Positions 51,369 through 59,526 of a stretch of 64,000 nucleotides of DNA are shown here, in pieces. Numbering within the stretch: position 1 is the stretch's first letter; each line of letters begins with the position of its first letter. The stretch comes from Nitrospirota bacterium (lineage in GTDB: Bacteria; Nitrospirota; JACRHL01): positions 58,028 to 122,027 of the forward strand of contig JACRHL010000021.1 of assembly GCA_016212085.1 (NCBI GenBank), in the 5' to 3' direction. The position numbers and the translations under genes were made by a program. Below the pieces are notes generated by a model. That model worked only from the letters and a program-made list of their open reading frames with translations. It was not told the origin of the DNA and made no database searches.

Positions 51369-51922
51369 GAACCAGGAAGGACCACGAATGCGTTGAAGAT
51401 TCGAAACAGGGTATCGACGTGTAATTCCATGTCATCCGAGGGCACATCGCAGCCAGCATGGATTGGACCGGTGCTGGCGGCGGTGAAGAATTCCATCATT
51501 TCATACCGAACCCCACCGGCCGTTGCGTCGGCGGACGGCTTCCGGTAGGAAACCTCGTAGTACACCGCCTCCCGTCCGGTGAAGCGCCGACGTTCATGCA
51601 CCAACAGGTGGACGTCGGCGTTCTTCACCTGGGCCGCCTTGATTATTTTGTCGGCATTTAACGCCCCAAGCGCCATTTCGAGCGGCACCTGATCGTAGCC
51701 TTCGACGTACATACGCCCGAACGTGCAAATCGTCGGCGCCGTTCCCCCCGGCGCCTGGATCTTCAGTTCCGCCTCCGGCATGGGCTTGGACTTGGCCTCC
51801 CAGTCCGCCGGGTAGCTTACGGAAAAGCCCGCCGCCCGGTCCGTGTAGGTGGTCCACTCCTCCCCGTGGCCGGGTGCGGGAAGGGCCAGCAGCAGAAGGG
51901 CAACGGCGGCGGGCAGGCGCAT
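51365..51922 (-). CDS. Periplasmic PsbP-like protein
   Basis: A 185-residue secreted protein with a signal peptide (AAVALLLLALPAPGHG). The opening WTTYTDRAAGFSVSYPADWE is the typical start of PsbP-like/Mog1-fold domains, where a substrate-like beta sheet follows. Later parts (REAVYYEVSYRKPS, MMEFFTAASTGPIHAGCDVP) fit the same fold. Function unknown; the fold is used in stress and assembly proteins. Somewhat less GC-rich than neighbours. ATG 51922 is chosen for the signal peptide. Confidence 0.6.
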   Translation of the reverse strand: MRLPAAVALLLLALPAPGHGEEWTTYTDRAAGFSVSYPADWEAKSKPMPEAELKIQAPGGTAPTICTFGRMYVEGYDQVPLEMALGALNADKIIKAAQVKNADVHLLVHERRRFTGREAVYYEVSYRKPSADATAGGVRYEMMEFFTAASTGPIHAGCDVPSDDMELHVDTLFRIFNAFVVLPGS

Positions 51923-52285
51923 GGGGGCTCCAATAGCGAAGGGCCCGCGCATTCTAGCAGGGGGCGCGAGGCCGCGCCAAAGGGCCGTTCCGCCCCATGT
52001 CACAGGGCGCCCTCCGCGCGGTGGCCTGATCTTGCCATTCCATCCGCCGGGGGTCCGCACGGTTACGCCGACCGCAGGTCCGCCGGGCATCACCCATATG
52101 GGCTATGTCCACGCGGTGGCTGGTGTGCCCATTCCACCCGCCGGGGGTCCGCACGGTCATGCCGACCGCAGGTCCGCCGGGCATCATCCATATGGGCTAT
52201 GTCCGCGCGGTGGCCTGACGTTCCCACTCCGTCCGCCGGGGGTCCGCACGGTCATGCCGACCGCAGGTCCGCCGGGGGGGGGCGA
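51923..52285. other. Intergenic region made mostly of family III repeats
   Basis: About 360 bases. The first 90 carry the promoter of the minus-strand PsbP-like gene; the rest is the family III tandem array. No gene. Confidence 0.6.
52017..52277 (+). repeat. Family III tandem repeat (three units of about 94 bp)
   Basis: Units begin CGCGGTGG at 52017, 52112 and 52206 (periods 95 and 94); the third is cut off by a G-run. Each contains GCCGACCGCAGGTCCGCCGG and, in the first two, CATATGGGCTATGTC. A related single unit is at 50155-50242. Confidence 0.75.
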
Positions 52286-53311
52286 TTAGAAGAGGACGGT
52301 CCAGCCTTGTTTCTGGGCCTGGGCGCGGGTGTAGGAGACGTGGTGGACGCGGCTGCCCTGGGCGTCCACCAGGGTGATGGTGCCGCCGCCGTTGGGAAGC
52401 TGGGCCCCCTTGCCGGACAGGGTGATGGTGGCGGCACCGCCGGGATTGAGGAACAGGGCGTGGAGGGGCTCGGCGCGGCCCCGCGCGTCGACGATGGTCC
52501 AGCCGGCGAGGCTGAGGCCCAGGGGCGAGCGGTTGATGAGGGTGACGGTTTCGTGCCCCGCGTCGGAGCCCTTGGGGTTCACCTGGGCGGCGACGATGCG
52601 CACCAGCCCCTCCACCGGCGTGCCCGGCGCCTCCGCCATGGGCGGCGTGTCGGGGATGGCGTGGCCGTGCTCGTCCGTGTGCCACGACTGGGGCTGGAAG
52701 GCCAGGAACAGGGCGGTCCAGCGGCCCCGGTCCACGTCCTGGAAGAACAGCGCGCCGTCGCTCCAGGGGGCATCGTCACGCATGAAGCGGCCCACGTTGC
52801 CCTGCATCATGTGAATGTTGTGCATGCCGCAGGCGGGGTAGAAGTTGAAGTGCTTGTCGCGCCGGTGGTCGGGCCCCCAGTGCTCGCCCACGGCATAGAC
52901 GATCACGCGCGGGGTTTCCGTGGCGTGGAGCACTAGGCGGCCGATGGCGTCGCACAGGTCGTTGTCGGGGCCGGGGGCGTGGCACGGCAGGGGCACCATG
53001 TGCTCGCGCTTGACGCAGCCGCCACGCACATAGTCGATGGCGCCGCCGCCGGGGCGGCCGCGCATGGGGGAGAACCCCCACGGAAAGCCCACCAGGTGGC
53101 CGGTGACCGGGTGGCGGAAGTCGGTGTCGAGGGAGTACAGCAGTTCCGAGGGGTTCGTGTCGGAGCGGACGTTGATGGCCACGCGGGCGTCGGCGGAGGG
53201 GGCGTGGTGGCCGTCGGCCCGCAGGCGCAACTGGAAATGGGTGCGGGTGCCGGTGGCGGGCACGCTGCCCACCGCCCTGCCCTTCCACACCCCGTATGCG
53301 CCGTTGCCCAT
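52286..53311 (-). CDS. DUF2278 protein with lamin-tail-like C-terminal domain
   Basis: A 341-residue protein. The N-terminal two thirds (NGAYGVWKGRAVGSVPATGT, THFQLRLRADG, AINVRSDTNPSELLYSLDTD, YAVGEHWGPDHRRDKHFNFY, DGALFFQDVDRGRWTALFLA) match DUF2278, the YukJ-like family. The C-terminal 100 residues (EGLVRIVAAQVNPKGSDAGH, ETVTLINRSPLGLSLAGWTI, ARAQAQKQGWTVLF) match the lamin-tail (LTD) domain often attached to secreted nucleases and metalloproteins. No signal peptide is evident from ATG 53311 (GGAGGGCGG upstream). A combined DUF2278-LTD arrangement is known. Function unknown. Confidence 0.82.
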   Translation of the reverse strand: MGNGAYGVWKGRAVGSVPATGTRTHFQLRLRADGHHAPSADARVAINVRSDTNPSELLYSLDTDFRHPVTGHLVGFPWGFSPMRGRPGGGAIDYVRGGCVKREHMVPLPCHAPGPDNDLCDAIGRLVLHATETPRVIVYAVGEHWGPDHRRDKHFNFYPACGMHNIHMMQGNVGRFMRDDAPWSDGALFFQDVDRGRWTALFLAFQPQSWHTDEHGHAIPDTPPMAEAPGTPVEGLVRIVAAQVNPKGSDAGHETVTLINRSPLGLSLAGWTIVDARGRAEPLHALFLNPGGAATITLSGKGAQLPNGGGTITLVDAQGSRVHHVSYTRAQAQKQGWTVLF

Positions 53312-53611
53312 GGTCGTGCCGCCCTCCGCAGGAACCGCCCCGCACACCATAACCGCGGCGGCGGCGGGCCACAAGCCCCCCCTGGAAACCCGTCACGGCG
53401 CGGTGTAACATGCAACCCTTGCGGCCGGAATCCGCACAATGCTAGAACAGGACACCTCTCGAAACCTGCCGCGCGGTCCGATTGCTGCGTTGGGCGATGC
53501 TCGAACCCTCTCCTATCCAACGGATATGTCTCGGGTTCCGCGCTTAAGTCCGCCTTGCACTCGGACCGCTCGCGACGGTTTTGAGGGGTGCCCAAAAACA
53601 GGGGGAACCGC
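53312..53611. other. Intergenic region with a family I element
   Basis: About 300 bases between divergent genes. The family I element at 53450-53593 ends 18 bases before the ATG at 53612, so the element probably contributes to the 5' leader of the DUF429 gene. Confidence 0.6.
53450..53593 (+). mobile_element. Family I MITE-like element, copy near DUF429 gene
   Basis: 144 bp. Left end GGACACCTCTCGAAACC (one G to A change at position 3), right end GGTTTTGAGGGGTGCCC. Flanks AACA and AAAA may be a decayed duplication. Interior close to consensus, with CTTAAG instead of CTCCG. Confidence 0.75.
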
Positions 53612-54436
53612 ATGACCATTGTCCGAGGGGTCGATTTCTGCAACGCGCCGGACCGGCGCAGCCCCATCGTGGTGGCCGACTGCGTGCTGAACGGCACCGT
53701 GCTTACCGTGCAGCGCCTGCGCCGCCTGACCACCCTGGCGGATTTCGACCATTTGCTGCACGAGCCGGGGCCGTGGATCACCGGGTTCGACTTTCCGTTC
53801 GGCATGCCGCACCGGCTTATCGAAATGCTGGGCATGCCGCGGGACTGGTCCGCCTATGTGGCCGCCTTTGCCGCCATGGGCAGCGCCGGCTTCGTGCACT
53901 GCCTGGACGATTACCGCGCCGGGCGCGAGGAGGGCAGCCGCAACCACCGCCGCGAGACCGACTCGCTGGCGGGGGCGGCCAGCCCCATGAGCACGCTCAA
54001 CCCGCCGGCGGCCAAGATGTTCGTGGAGGGGGCGCCCCGGCTGCTGGCGTCCGGCTGCCACATCCCCGGCCTGCGCCCCACCGACAGCGACCGGGTGGCG
54101 GTGGAGGCCTACCCGCGCGCCGCCGCCAACCACCTGATCGGCATGGAATCGTACACGGGCCCGGCCCCCCAGGCGCGGGGCGCCCTGGCCATGCTGGTGG
54201 GCGAGCTGGTGAGCGCCGAGACGCTGCGCCACTACGGCCTCATGGTGCGCATGTCCGACGCGCTCATGGCCGAGGTGGCCCGGGCCGAGAAGGGCGACGA
54301 GATCGACGCCGTGCTGTGCGCCCTCACCGCCGCCTGGGCCTGGACCCGCCGCGCCGACAACCACGGCGTGCCCGGCAACGCCGACCCCCTGGAGGGCTGG
54401 ATCGTGGGCCCGGCGGTGGGTGAGAGCGGGGGGTAG
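53612..54436 (+). CDS. DUF429 (RNase H-like fold) protein
   Basis: A 274-residue protein. VRGVDFCNAPDRRSPIVVAD at the N-terminus and PWITGFDFPFGMPHRL, with an aspartate-phenylalanine pair, fit DUF429. VEAYPRAAANHLIGMESYTG and DEIDAVLCALTAAWAW (Glu/Asp-rich) near the C-terminus are typical. The predicted fold is RNase H-like and nuclease activity is suspected but unproven. The ATG at 53612 follows AGGGGGAACCGC. Most bases up to 18 before the start belong to a family I element. Confidence 0.75.
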   Translation: MTIVRGVDFCNAPDRRSPIVVADCVLNGTVLTVQRLRRLTTLADFDHLLHEPGPWITGFDFPFGMPHRLIEMLGMPRDWSAYVAAFAAMGSAGFVHCLDDYRAGREEGSRNHRRETDSLAGAASPMSTLNPPAAKMFVEGAPRLLASGCHIPGLRPTDSDRVAVEAYPRAAANHLIGMESYTGPAPQARGALAMLVGELVSAETLRHYGLMVRMSDALMAEVARAEKGDEIDAVLCALTAAWAWTRRADNHGVPGNADPLEGWIVGPAVGESGG

Positions 54437-54455
54437 GCGGGTGCCGGTGGCGCCC

Positions 54456-54484
54456 TTGACATGTACGGACATTTGCCGTACATT
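54456..54484 (+). promoter_or_regulatory. Toxin-antitoxin promoter with palindromic operator
   Basis: TTGACA, 17 bases, TACATT. The spacer is covered by an inverted repeat ATGTACGG, ACATTTG, CCGTACAT (54461-54483), exact over 8 bp per arm. This should be the binding site of the DUF1778 antitoxin (self-repression). Confidence 0.75.
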
Positions 54485-54519
54485 TCCGACGTATGCCTCC
54501 ATTGTCGAAAGGCCCCGCC

Positions 54520-54834
54520 ATGACCACACCCCCCCCCCACCGCACCCGGAACGCGGCTCGCGGCAAGGCCGGAATAAAAAACAGCCGGCTGGAGGTTCGC
54601 TTGACCCGCGAGCTCAAGGCTCTGGTTGAGCGCGCCTCCGGAATAACCGGGGCCAAGACCAGCGAGTTCGTGGTGGCCAGCGTCCGCGAGGCGGCACTAC
54701 GGGCCATCCGCGATGAAATGGTCATGACCCTGAGCGCGGCCGACTCGCGCGTGTTCGCCGAAGCGCTTCTTTCCCCGCCCGAACCGTCGGCCCGCCTGCG
54801 CGAGCTGATGCGCGGGCCAGCCTCCGGAAGCTAG
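54520..54834 (+). CDS. DUF1778-type antitoxin (TacA-like)
   Basis: A 104-residue protein. A basic N-terminus is followed by a ribbon-helix-helix (LEVRLTRELKALVERASGIT) and the segment SEFVVASVREAALRAIRDEM, then LSAADSRVFAEALLSPPEPS. This matches DUF1778 antitoxins that pair with GNAT acetyltransferase toxins. Start 54520 is preferred; an ATG at 54493 lies within 10 bases of the predicted transcription start. The gene directly abuts the toxin GTG. Confidence 0.85.
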   Translation: MTTPPPHRTRNAARGKAGIKNSRLEVRLTRELKALVERASGITGAKTSEFVVASVREAALRAIRDEMVMTLSAADSRVFAEALLSPPEPSARLRELMRGPASGS

Positions 54835-55350
54835 GTGTCGCCCGGCGGCCCGGACTGGGCCATCGCCCCCCTTTCCAGGCACCATGACCGCGCCGGGTTC
54901 ACCTGTGGCGACCCGGCGTTGGATCGCTACCTCCGGGAGTTGTCGGGCCAGGACGCGAAGCGGAACCTAGCCAGCCCCTTCGTCCTGACCCGCGACAGCG
55001 ATCCGAAGGTGGCGGGATATTACACCCTTTCGGCGCAGGTTGTGGAACTGGCTGCGCTGCCACCCCACGCGGCGCACCAGTTGCCTGGCTACCCGAGCGT
55101 TCCGGCCACCCTGCTGGGGCGTCTGGCGGTGGCGCTGGCCCACCAGAAGCAGGGCCTGGGGGGAGTGCTGTTGCGGGACGCATTGCAGCGCGCGGCGACG
55201 GTGGCCGAACAGGTGGCGTCATACTGTGTGGTGGTGGATGCCCTTCCCCCCGCGGTTGCCTTTTACGGCAGGCTCGGCTTCATTCAGCTTCCGGGACGTC
55301 CCGACCGGCTGTTCCTTCCCATGACAATCATTCGCAAGACGCTGACATGA
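54835..55350 (+). CDS. GNAT-family toxin (TacT-like)
   Basis: A 171-residue acetyltransferase. The DRYLRELSGQDAKRNLASPF and AGYYTLSAQVVELAALPPHA segments are typical of TacT. The acetyl-CoA loop is in HQKQGLGGVLLRDALQRA (Q-x-x-G-x-G/A), followed by VVDALPPAVAFYGRLGFIQL. TacT toxins acetylate the amino group of aminoacyl-tRNA and stop translation. GTG 54835 immediately follows the antitoxin stop. Its stop overlaps the next gene by 4 bases, so a cupin gene is co-transcribed, which is unusual. Confidence 0.86.
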   Translation: MSPGGPDWAIAPLSRHHDRAGFTCGDPALDRYLRELSGQDAKRNLASPFVLTRDSDPKVAGYYTLSAQVVELAALPPHAAHQLPGYPSVPATLLGRLAVALAHQKQGLGGVLLRDALQRAATVAEQVASYCVVVDALPPAVAFYGRLGFIQLPGRPDRLFLPMTIIRKTLT

Positions 55351-55664
55351 CCATGCCCCACGAGAACATCCCCTTCGATACCATGCCGTGGCAGGACAAG
55401 GCGCCGGGCCTGCGGGTGAAGAGTGTGCTGCGCGGCACCATGCGCATCCGGCTGGTGGAGTTCGGCCTGGATTTCGTGGAGCCGGGGTGGTGCGACACGG
55501 GGCACGTGGGGTATGTGGTCTCCGGCCGGTTCCAGGTGGCCTTCGAGGACGGCATCCGCACCTTCAAGGCCGGCGACGGCCTGCACATCGCGCCGGACAC
55601 CCCGCACCGCCACCACGCCACCGACGCGGTGGCCACCGTGTTCCTGGTGGAGAGTTTCGGATAG
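55347..55664 (+). CDS. Small cupin protein co-transcribed with the toxin
   Basis: A 105-residue cupin. GHVGYVVSGRFQVAFEDGIR and FKAGDGLHIAPDTPHRHHAT are the two cupin motifs, with His and Glu/Asp residues suitable for metal binding. Single-domain cupins may be metal-dependent enzymes or sensors; substrate unknown. The ATG overlaps the toxin stop (ATGA), so it belongs to the same transcript. No other evidence for a link to toxicity. Confidence 0.82.
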   Translation: MTMPHENIPFDTMPWQDKAPGLRVKSVLRGTMRIRLVEFGLDFVEPGWCDTGHVGYVVSGRFQVAFEDGIRTFKAGDGLHIAPDTPHRHHATDAVATVFLVESFG

Positions 55665-55732
55665 CCCCTACTTGAACGCCACCCCGTTGTTGCCGATAAA
55701 AGGGAAAATGGGAGGCGATCTGGGGGGCAGGG

Positions 55733-56581
55733 ATGACCATCGCGCACATTGCAAACGGGATGCTGGCCGCCAGCCTTGCGACCCTGGCCGCGGCGCTGGT
55801 TCCGGTCCGCCACCTGATGCGCGAGCTGCCGGTGGGCACCATCCGCCGCCGCTGGTACGCCATGACCGTGCTGATCGTGCTGTTCATGGTGGCCTACGCG
55901 GCCTTTACCGCCCTGTTCCAGGGCACCCTGCTGCACCTGGACGACCTGATCGTGCCCACCGTGTTCCTGCTGGGGGCGTGCTTCGTGTGGCTCACCGCGC
56001 ACCTGTCGTTCCTCGCGGCCATGGACGTGCGCCGCATCAGCCTGCTGGAGCGGGAGAACATCACCGATCCCCTCACCGGCGTCCACAACCGGCGCCACAT
56101 GGAGGCGCGCCTGGCGGAGGAGATCGCCCGCTCCCGGCGCTACGGCATGCCCCTGTCGGTGATCCTGTTCGACATCGACCACTTCAAGCGCATCAACGAC
56201 GCCTACGGCCACCAGGTGGGCGACAACGTGCTGACGGCGCTGGGCCGCCTGGCCACCAACGCGCTGCACCAGGCCGACATCGTCACCCGCTACGGCGGCG
56301 AGGAGTTTCTGGTGATCGCCCCCTCCACCAACCTGGACGAGGCGGTCAGCGCGGCGGAGCGCCTGCGCCAGAAGGTGGCCGACCACGCCTTCGTGGCCGG
56401 CGCGGGGGACGACCCCCGGCGGGTGATCCCGGTCACCGTCAGCATGGGCGTGGCGTGCCTGGCCGGCCTCTCCGAAAGCCGCGACGGGCTGCTCATGCGC
56501 GCCGACATCGCCCTCTACCGGGCCAAGGCGGCCGGCCGCGACCGGGTCGAGCGCGCCACGGGGCAGCGGGCCGCCGCCTGA
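55733..56581 (+). CDS. Membrane diguanylate cyclase (GGDEF)
   Basis: A 282-residue protein. Three membrane helices (ANGMLAASLATLAAALVPV, AMTVLIVLFMVAYAAFTALF, LIVPTVFLLGACFVWLTAHL) are followed by GGDEF with NITDPLTGVHNRRH, LFDIDHFKRINDAYG and signature RYGGEEFLVIAPST. The active site looks intact; no I-site RxxD was noted. The signal probably enters via the membrane segment. Monocistronic. Third GGDEF protein in the window. Confidence 0.88.
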   Translation: MTIAHIANGMLAASLATLAAALVPVRHLMRELPVGTIRRRWYAMTVLIVLFMVAYAAFTALFQGTLLHLDDLIVPTVFLLGACFVWLTAHLSFLAAMDVRRISLLERENITDPLTGVHNRRHMEARLAEEIARSRRYGMPLSVILFDIDHFKRINDAYGHQVGDNVLTALGRLATNALHQADIVTRYGGEEFLVIAPSTNLDEAVSAAERLRQKVADHAFVAGAGDDPRRVIPVTVSMGVACLAGLSESRDGLLMRADIALYRAKAAGRDRVERATGQRAAA

Positions 56582-56672
56582 AGCGGCTCCCCCGCGGCTC
56601 CCTTCCCATTCCCGCCCCGACCTGTCATGCTGCCTGTTTGCACCTTTTCTTGAGCCCCAAGGGGGGAAGACC

Positions 56673-57296
56673 ATGACCGAGCACGACGACCGGAACGGCA
56701 ACCTGGGAAGCGGCCTGGCGGTGGGCGAGCTGCGCGCCGTCATCATGGGCGACGGGGCCGGCGGGGAGCAGCTGGTGACCCTGGCCGCCAAGGTGCCCGA
56801 CGGCGTGCTGGTCCACGAGGCCGAGCAGGCGCAGGTGGGCTTTCTGCCCGGCCTGATCGTGGTGCGGGAGGAGTCGCTGTCGGTGCCCATCCTGGTGCTG
56901 TTCATCATCGTCAACCAGCACTTCGACCCGCCCTGCGACCTGGCGGTGAACGTGACCGACGCCAACTCGGCCCAGGTGCTGGAGCGGCTGATGGCCCAGG
57001 ACCGGCTGCACCTTTTGGTGTCGGACACCGTGGGCAGCAAGGCCATGGTGCTGGGGGGCAACCCGGTCAGCCGGCGGATGCTGCCCGGGCTCATCGAACA
57101 CGCCCGGCGGGTGGCGCCGCCGCAGATGCCCCACGACGCCTTCTGGAACGTGACCCGCGCCGTGTACTCGGCGTTCGGCGGCGGCAGCGGCCTGCTGGCC
57201 CTGTTCTCGAACCTCATCAACGACGGGCAGGAACTGCCCATCCACACCTTTCAGCCGTCGGACCTGGGGCGGGGCGCCGCCAGCCAGGAGGCCTAG
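56673..57296 (+). CDS. Uncharacterised cytoplasmic protein
   Basis: A 207-residue protein starting at ATG 56673 behind AAGGGGGGAAGACC. It begins with an acidic stretch (TEHDDRNGN), then mixed alpha/beta segments (LRAVIMGDGAGGEQLVTLAA, SVPILVLFIIVNQHFDPPCD, FWNVTRAVYSAFGGGSGLLA). I do not recognise a family. Neighbours: a diguanylate cyclase upstream on the same strand with 91 bases between, and a convergent Sel1 gene with a 4-base overlap. Confidence 0.6.
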   Translation: MTEHDDRNGNLGSGLAVGELRAVIMGDGAGGEQLVTLAAKVPDGVLVHEAEQAQVGFLPGLIVVREESLSVPILVLFIIVNQHFDPPCDLAVNVTDANSAQVLERLMAQDRLHLLVSDTVGSKAMVLGGNPVSRRMLPGLIEHARRVAPPQMPHDAFWNVTRAVYSAFGGGSGLLALFSNLINDGQELPIHTFQPSDLGRGAASQEA

Positions 57297-58522
57297 GGGC
57301 CCCCCACCCCCGGCGCGGGCGGCGGGGATGGTGCCTTGTCCGGGGCCGTCCCAACCGGGGCCGTCCCAACCGGGGCCGTCCCGCTCAGGGCCTCCCAATC
57401 CAGGGCCTCCTCGTCCAGGGCCTCCTCGTCCAGGGCCATCGTGCCGTTCCCCTGGGCCGGGGCCGACGCGGCGGCGGCCTGGGCGGGCATGACCAGTTCG
57501 GCCATGCGCGGGATCACCGGCGAGTCGGGCCGCACCAGGCTCAGCTCGAGCAGGGCGAGGGCGGTGCCGTGAGCGGAATCCATGGCCCGGTAGCGCAGCC
57601 CCGCCTGCTCCAGCCAGAAGGCGCCCTGGTCCGGTTCGGCCGGGGTGCCGATGCCGCGCGCCAGCATCATCCCCAGGGCAAGCTGGGCGGCCACGTTGCC
57701 ATCGTTGGCGGCGGCGTGCATCCAGGCCAGCAGGTCCTCGGGCCGGGTGGGCAGCGGGGCGCGCCGGGGCGTGGCCATCCACGCGGCGCGCTGTAGCCAG
57801 CGCACCGCCTCGGGCCGGTCGGGCTGGATGCCGACCCCCTCCCCAAGCAGATGGGCGAACAGCAGCATGGCCTCGGACACGCCCCCCTGGGCGGCGCTGT
57901 GGGCCATCCCCGCCGCCAGGTCCGGCCGCGCCGGCACGCCGCGCCCGGCCAGGAACATCAGCGCCAGCCGGTAGCGGGCGCGGGGCAGGTCCGGCGCGGC
58001 GAAGCGGTAGAGCACCGCGGCGGTTTCCAGGTCGTGCTGGGGACCGGGGCGCTCCAGCACCTCGGCCATGGCCAGCTGGGCGGGGGACAGGCCCGCCATG
58101 GCGGCGGGGCGCAGCCACTCCACGGCGGCGGCATCGTTCCGGGGGATGCCGCGCCCGTTGGCATACATGTCACCCAGGTAGAAACGCGCCCACATGTTGC
58201 CCCGGGCGCCCAGCGCCGCGAACCCCTGGGCCGCCTCCACCCAGCGCCCGGCGCTGTAGTGCTCCATGGCCCCGGCGAAGGCGGGGCTGGTGGCCAGGGT
58301 GGCCAGCAGGTGGGCGCGCAGGGCGGCGGTGCCGGTAAGGGTGGGTGCCGCCTGCCCGCCGTTCGCCGGGGGCGCGGGTTCAATCCCCTCCCCCGGCGTT
58401 GAACCGGCCGGGGCGTCCGCCTCGTCCGCCGTGTTCGCGGCGGGGTCCGCCCCGCCTTCCTGGGCATGGACGGCGGGGGTGGCGAACAGCGCCAGCAGCA
58501 GCAACAGGACGGCGCGGCCCAT
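57293..58522 (-). CDS. Secreted Sel1-repeat protein with low-complexity tail
   Basis: A 409-residue protein with a signal peptide (AVLLLLLALFATPAVHA), an acidic/Pro-rich linker, Sel1-like repeats (GNMWARFYLGDMYANGRGIP, SPAQLAMAEVLERPGPQHDL, NVAAQLALGMMLARGIGTPA) and a C-terminal tail of short repeats (ALDEEALDEEALDWEALSG; APVGTAPVGTAPDKAPS). The tail is encoded by 12-18-bp tandem repeats (57340-57430) and is probably variable in length. Periplasmic scaffold inferred. Confidence 0.8.
   Translation of the reverse strand: MGRAVLLLLLALFATPAVHAQEGGADPAANTADEADAPAGSTPGEGIEPAPPANGGQAAPTLTGTAALRAHLLATLATSPAFAGAMEHYSAGRWVEAAQGFAALGARGNMWARFYLGDMYANGRGIPRNDAAAVEWLRPAAMAGLSPAQLAMAEVLERPGPQHDLETAAVLYRFAAPDLPRARYRLALMFLAGRGVPARPDLAAGMAHSAAQGGVSEAMLLFAHLLGEGVGIQPDRPEAVRWLQRAAWMATPRRAPLPTRPEDLLAWMHAAANDGNVAAQLALGMMLARGIGTPAEPDQGAFWLEQAGLRYRAMDSAHGTALALLELSLVRPDSPVIPRMAELVMPAQAAAASAPAQGNGTMALDEEALDEEALDWEALSGTAPVGTAPVGTAPDKAPSPPPAPGVGGP
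57340..57430. repeat. Short tandem repeats in the Sel1 gene tail
   Basis: Two adjacent arrays: three units of GGGGCCGTCCCAACC and three of CAGGGCCTCCTCGTC type. In-frame expansions or contractions would change the C-terminus of the Sel1 protein. Confidence 0.6.
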
Positions 58523-58652
58523 GGCGGCTCCTTCTCCGGGTGAGATCAATCGGGAATGGACGGAACATGGTACCGGCGCTGCGCGGGGCGTTGCAAACGG
58601 CGGCGTGGTCGGGCGACCACCCCCGGCACCCGGTGACAGTATAGCAATACGA

Positions 58653-58681
58653 TTGAATTTTGCGCCATCCGGCGCTATACT
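58653..58681 (+). promoter_or_regulatory. Promoter TTGAAT-17-TATACT
   Basis: Good sigma-70 promoter upstream of the gene at 58741 (spacer CGCCATCCGGCG shared with 37011-37039). It drives the 58.7-61.5 kb gene family. Confidence 0.65.
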
Positions 58682-58740
58682 GCGCGCGAACGTGGGGGTG
58701 GCCGTGGCCCCACCTGGCCTTAACCGCGAAGGAGGCACCC

Positions 58741-59526
58741 ATGCCGCTCATGCCCACCCATTTTCCCTTCCGCCCCACTCCCCTGGAATCCATCCTTCCA
58801 CCGGAGCGCCCTGCCCGGCGACCCATCACCTGGCGCGGGCGGCCGGGGGAGCCCACGCCCCTGTGGGCCATCTTTGGCGACGACCCGCCCTACGACTACC
58901 GCCCCGGCATGGCCCTCGCCCCGGAGGACGGTGGAGCGCCGGAAGTGCCCGCGCCGGCCCCCCAACCGGAATCCGCCAGTGCGCGCGCCCTTGAGCCGCC
59001 AGACGACAAACCGGCTCTCGACACCTGGCGTGGCGCCACGTACGAGCCGCCCTCAGACGCGTTCCTAACCGAATACGCCAAGGCCGCCCGCGCCGCCGGC
59101 CTGCCCGGCACCTACCTGACCGGGCACCGCGTGCTTGGGATCGGCCCGTACCACCTTGCCGGCGAGCACGTCGGCGAGGACGGCACCGTGCAGTGGGTCA
59201 GCGCCAGGCCAGACAATTATTGGTTCGGACGGTTACAGGGGAACGTGAACGAAACGCGCGACCGGCCCGAGCAGAACACGACACTTGGGCTGGTCGTCCC
59301 GCCCGCCGGCATGACCGACGTCCAGTACATCGAGGTATTAAAGGCAACGAACAACACCTATCCGGACAACGTGGATTACGACCTGTTTCCGGGAATCGGA
59401 AACGGTTACAACTCGAACAGCTATATTCACGGCATCCTCAACGCCACCGGAGGAAGGGCATCGGTCGACCTTAACGACTTTGTCGGCGGATCGTCCCCCC
59501 TTCCACCGTATTATCATGGACGGTGA
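58741..59526 (+). CDS. Putative effector with GYNSNSY motif near C-terminus
   Basis: A 261-residue protein from ATG 58741 (AAGGAGGCACCC ribosome binding site). The N-terminal 100 residues are Pro-rich and disordered (PTHFPFRPTPLESILPPERP, GAPEVPAPAPQPESAS). The C-terminal domain (about 100-261) ends with NGYNSNSYIHGILNATGG, a phrase that recurs in bacterial secreted or toxin-like domains, and a WVSARPDNYWFGRLQGN segment. A fragment of a similar C-terminus (NSNGVVPTLLDRAGG) lies at 60640-60906. It is followed by four copies or remnants of a small membrane/lipoprotein family. An effector-immunity arrangement is possible but unproven. Confidence 0.55.
   Translation: MPLMPTHFPFRPTPLESILPPERPARRPITWRGRPGEPTPLWAIFGDDPPYDYRPGMALAPEDGGAPEVPAPAPQPESASARALEPPDDKPALDTWRGATYEPPSDAFLTEYAKAARAAGLPGTYLTGHRVLGIGPYHLAGEHVGEDGTVQWVSARPDNYWFGRLQGNVNETRDRPEQNTTLGLVVPPAGMTDVQYIEVLKATNNTYPDNVDYDLFPGIGNGYNSNSYIHGILNATGGRASVDLNDFVGGSSPLPPYYHGR

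Noticed and set aside
52017..52277. CRISPR array
   Set aside because: The three units are contiguous repeats of about 94 bp with no spacer-repeat alternation and no cas genes nearby.
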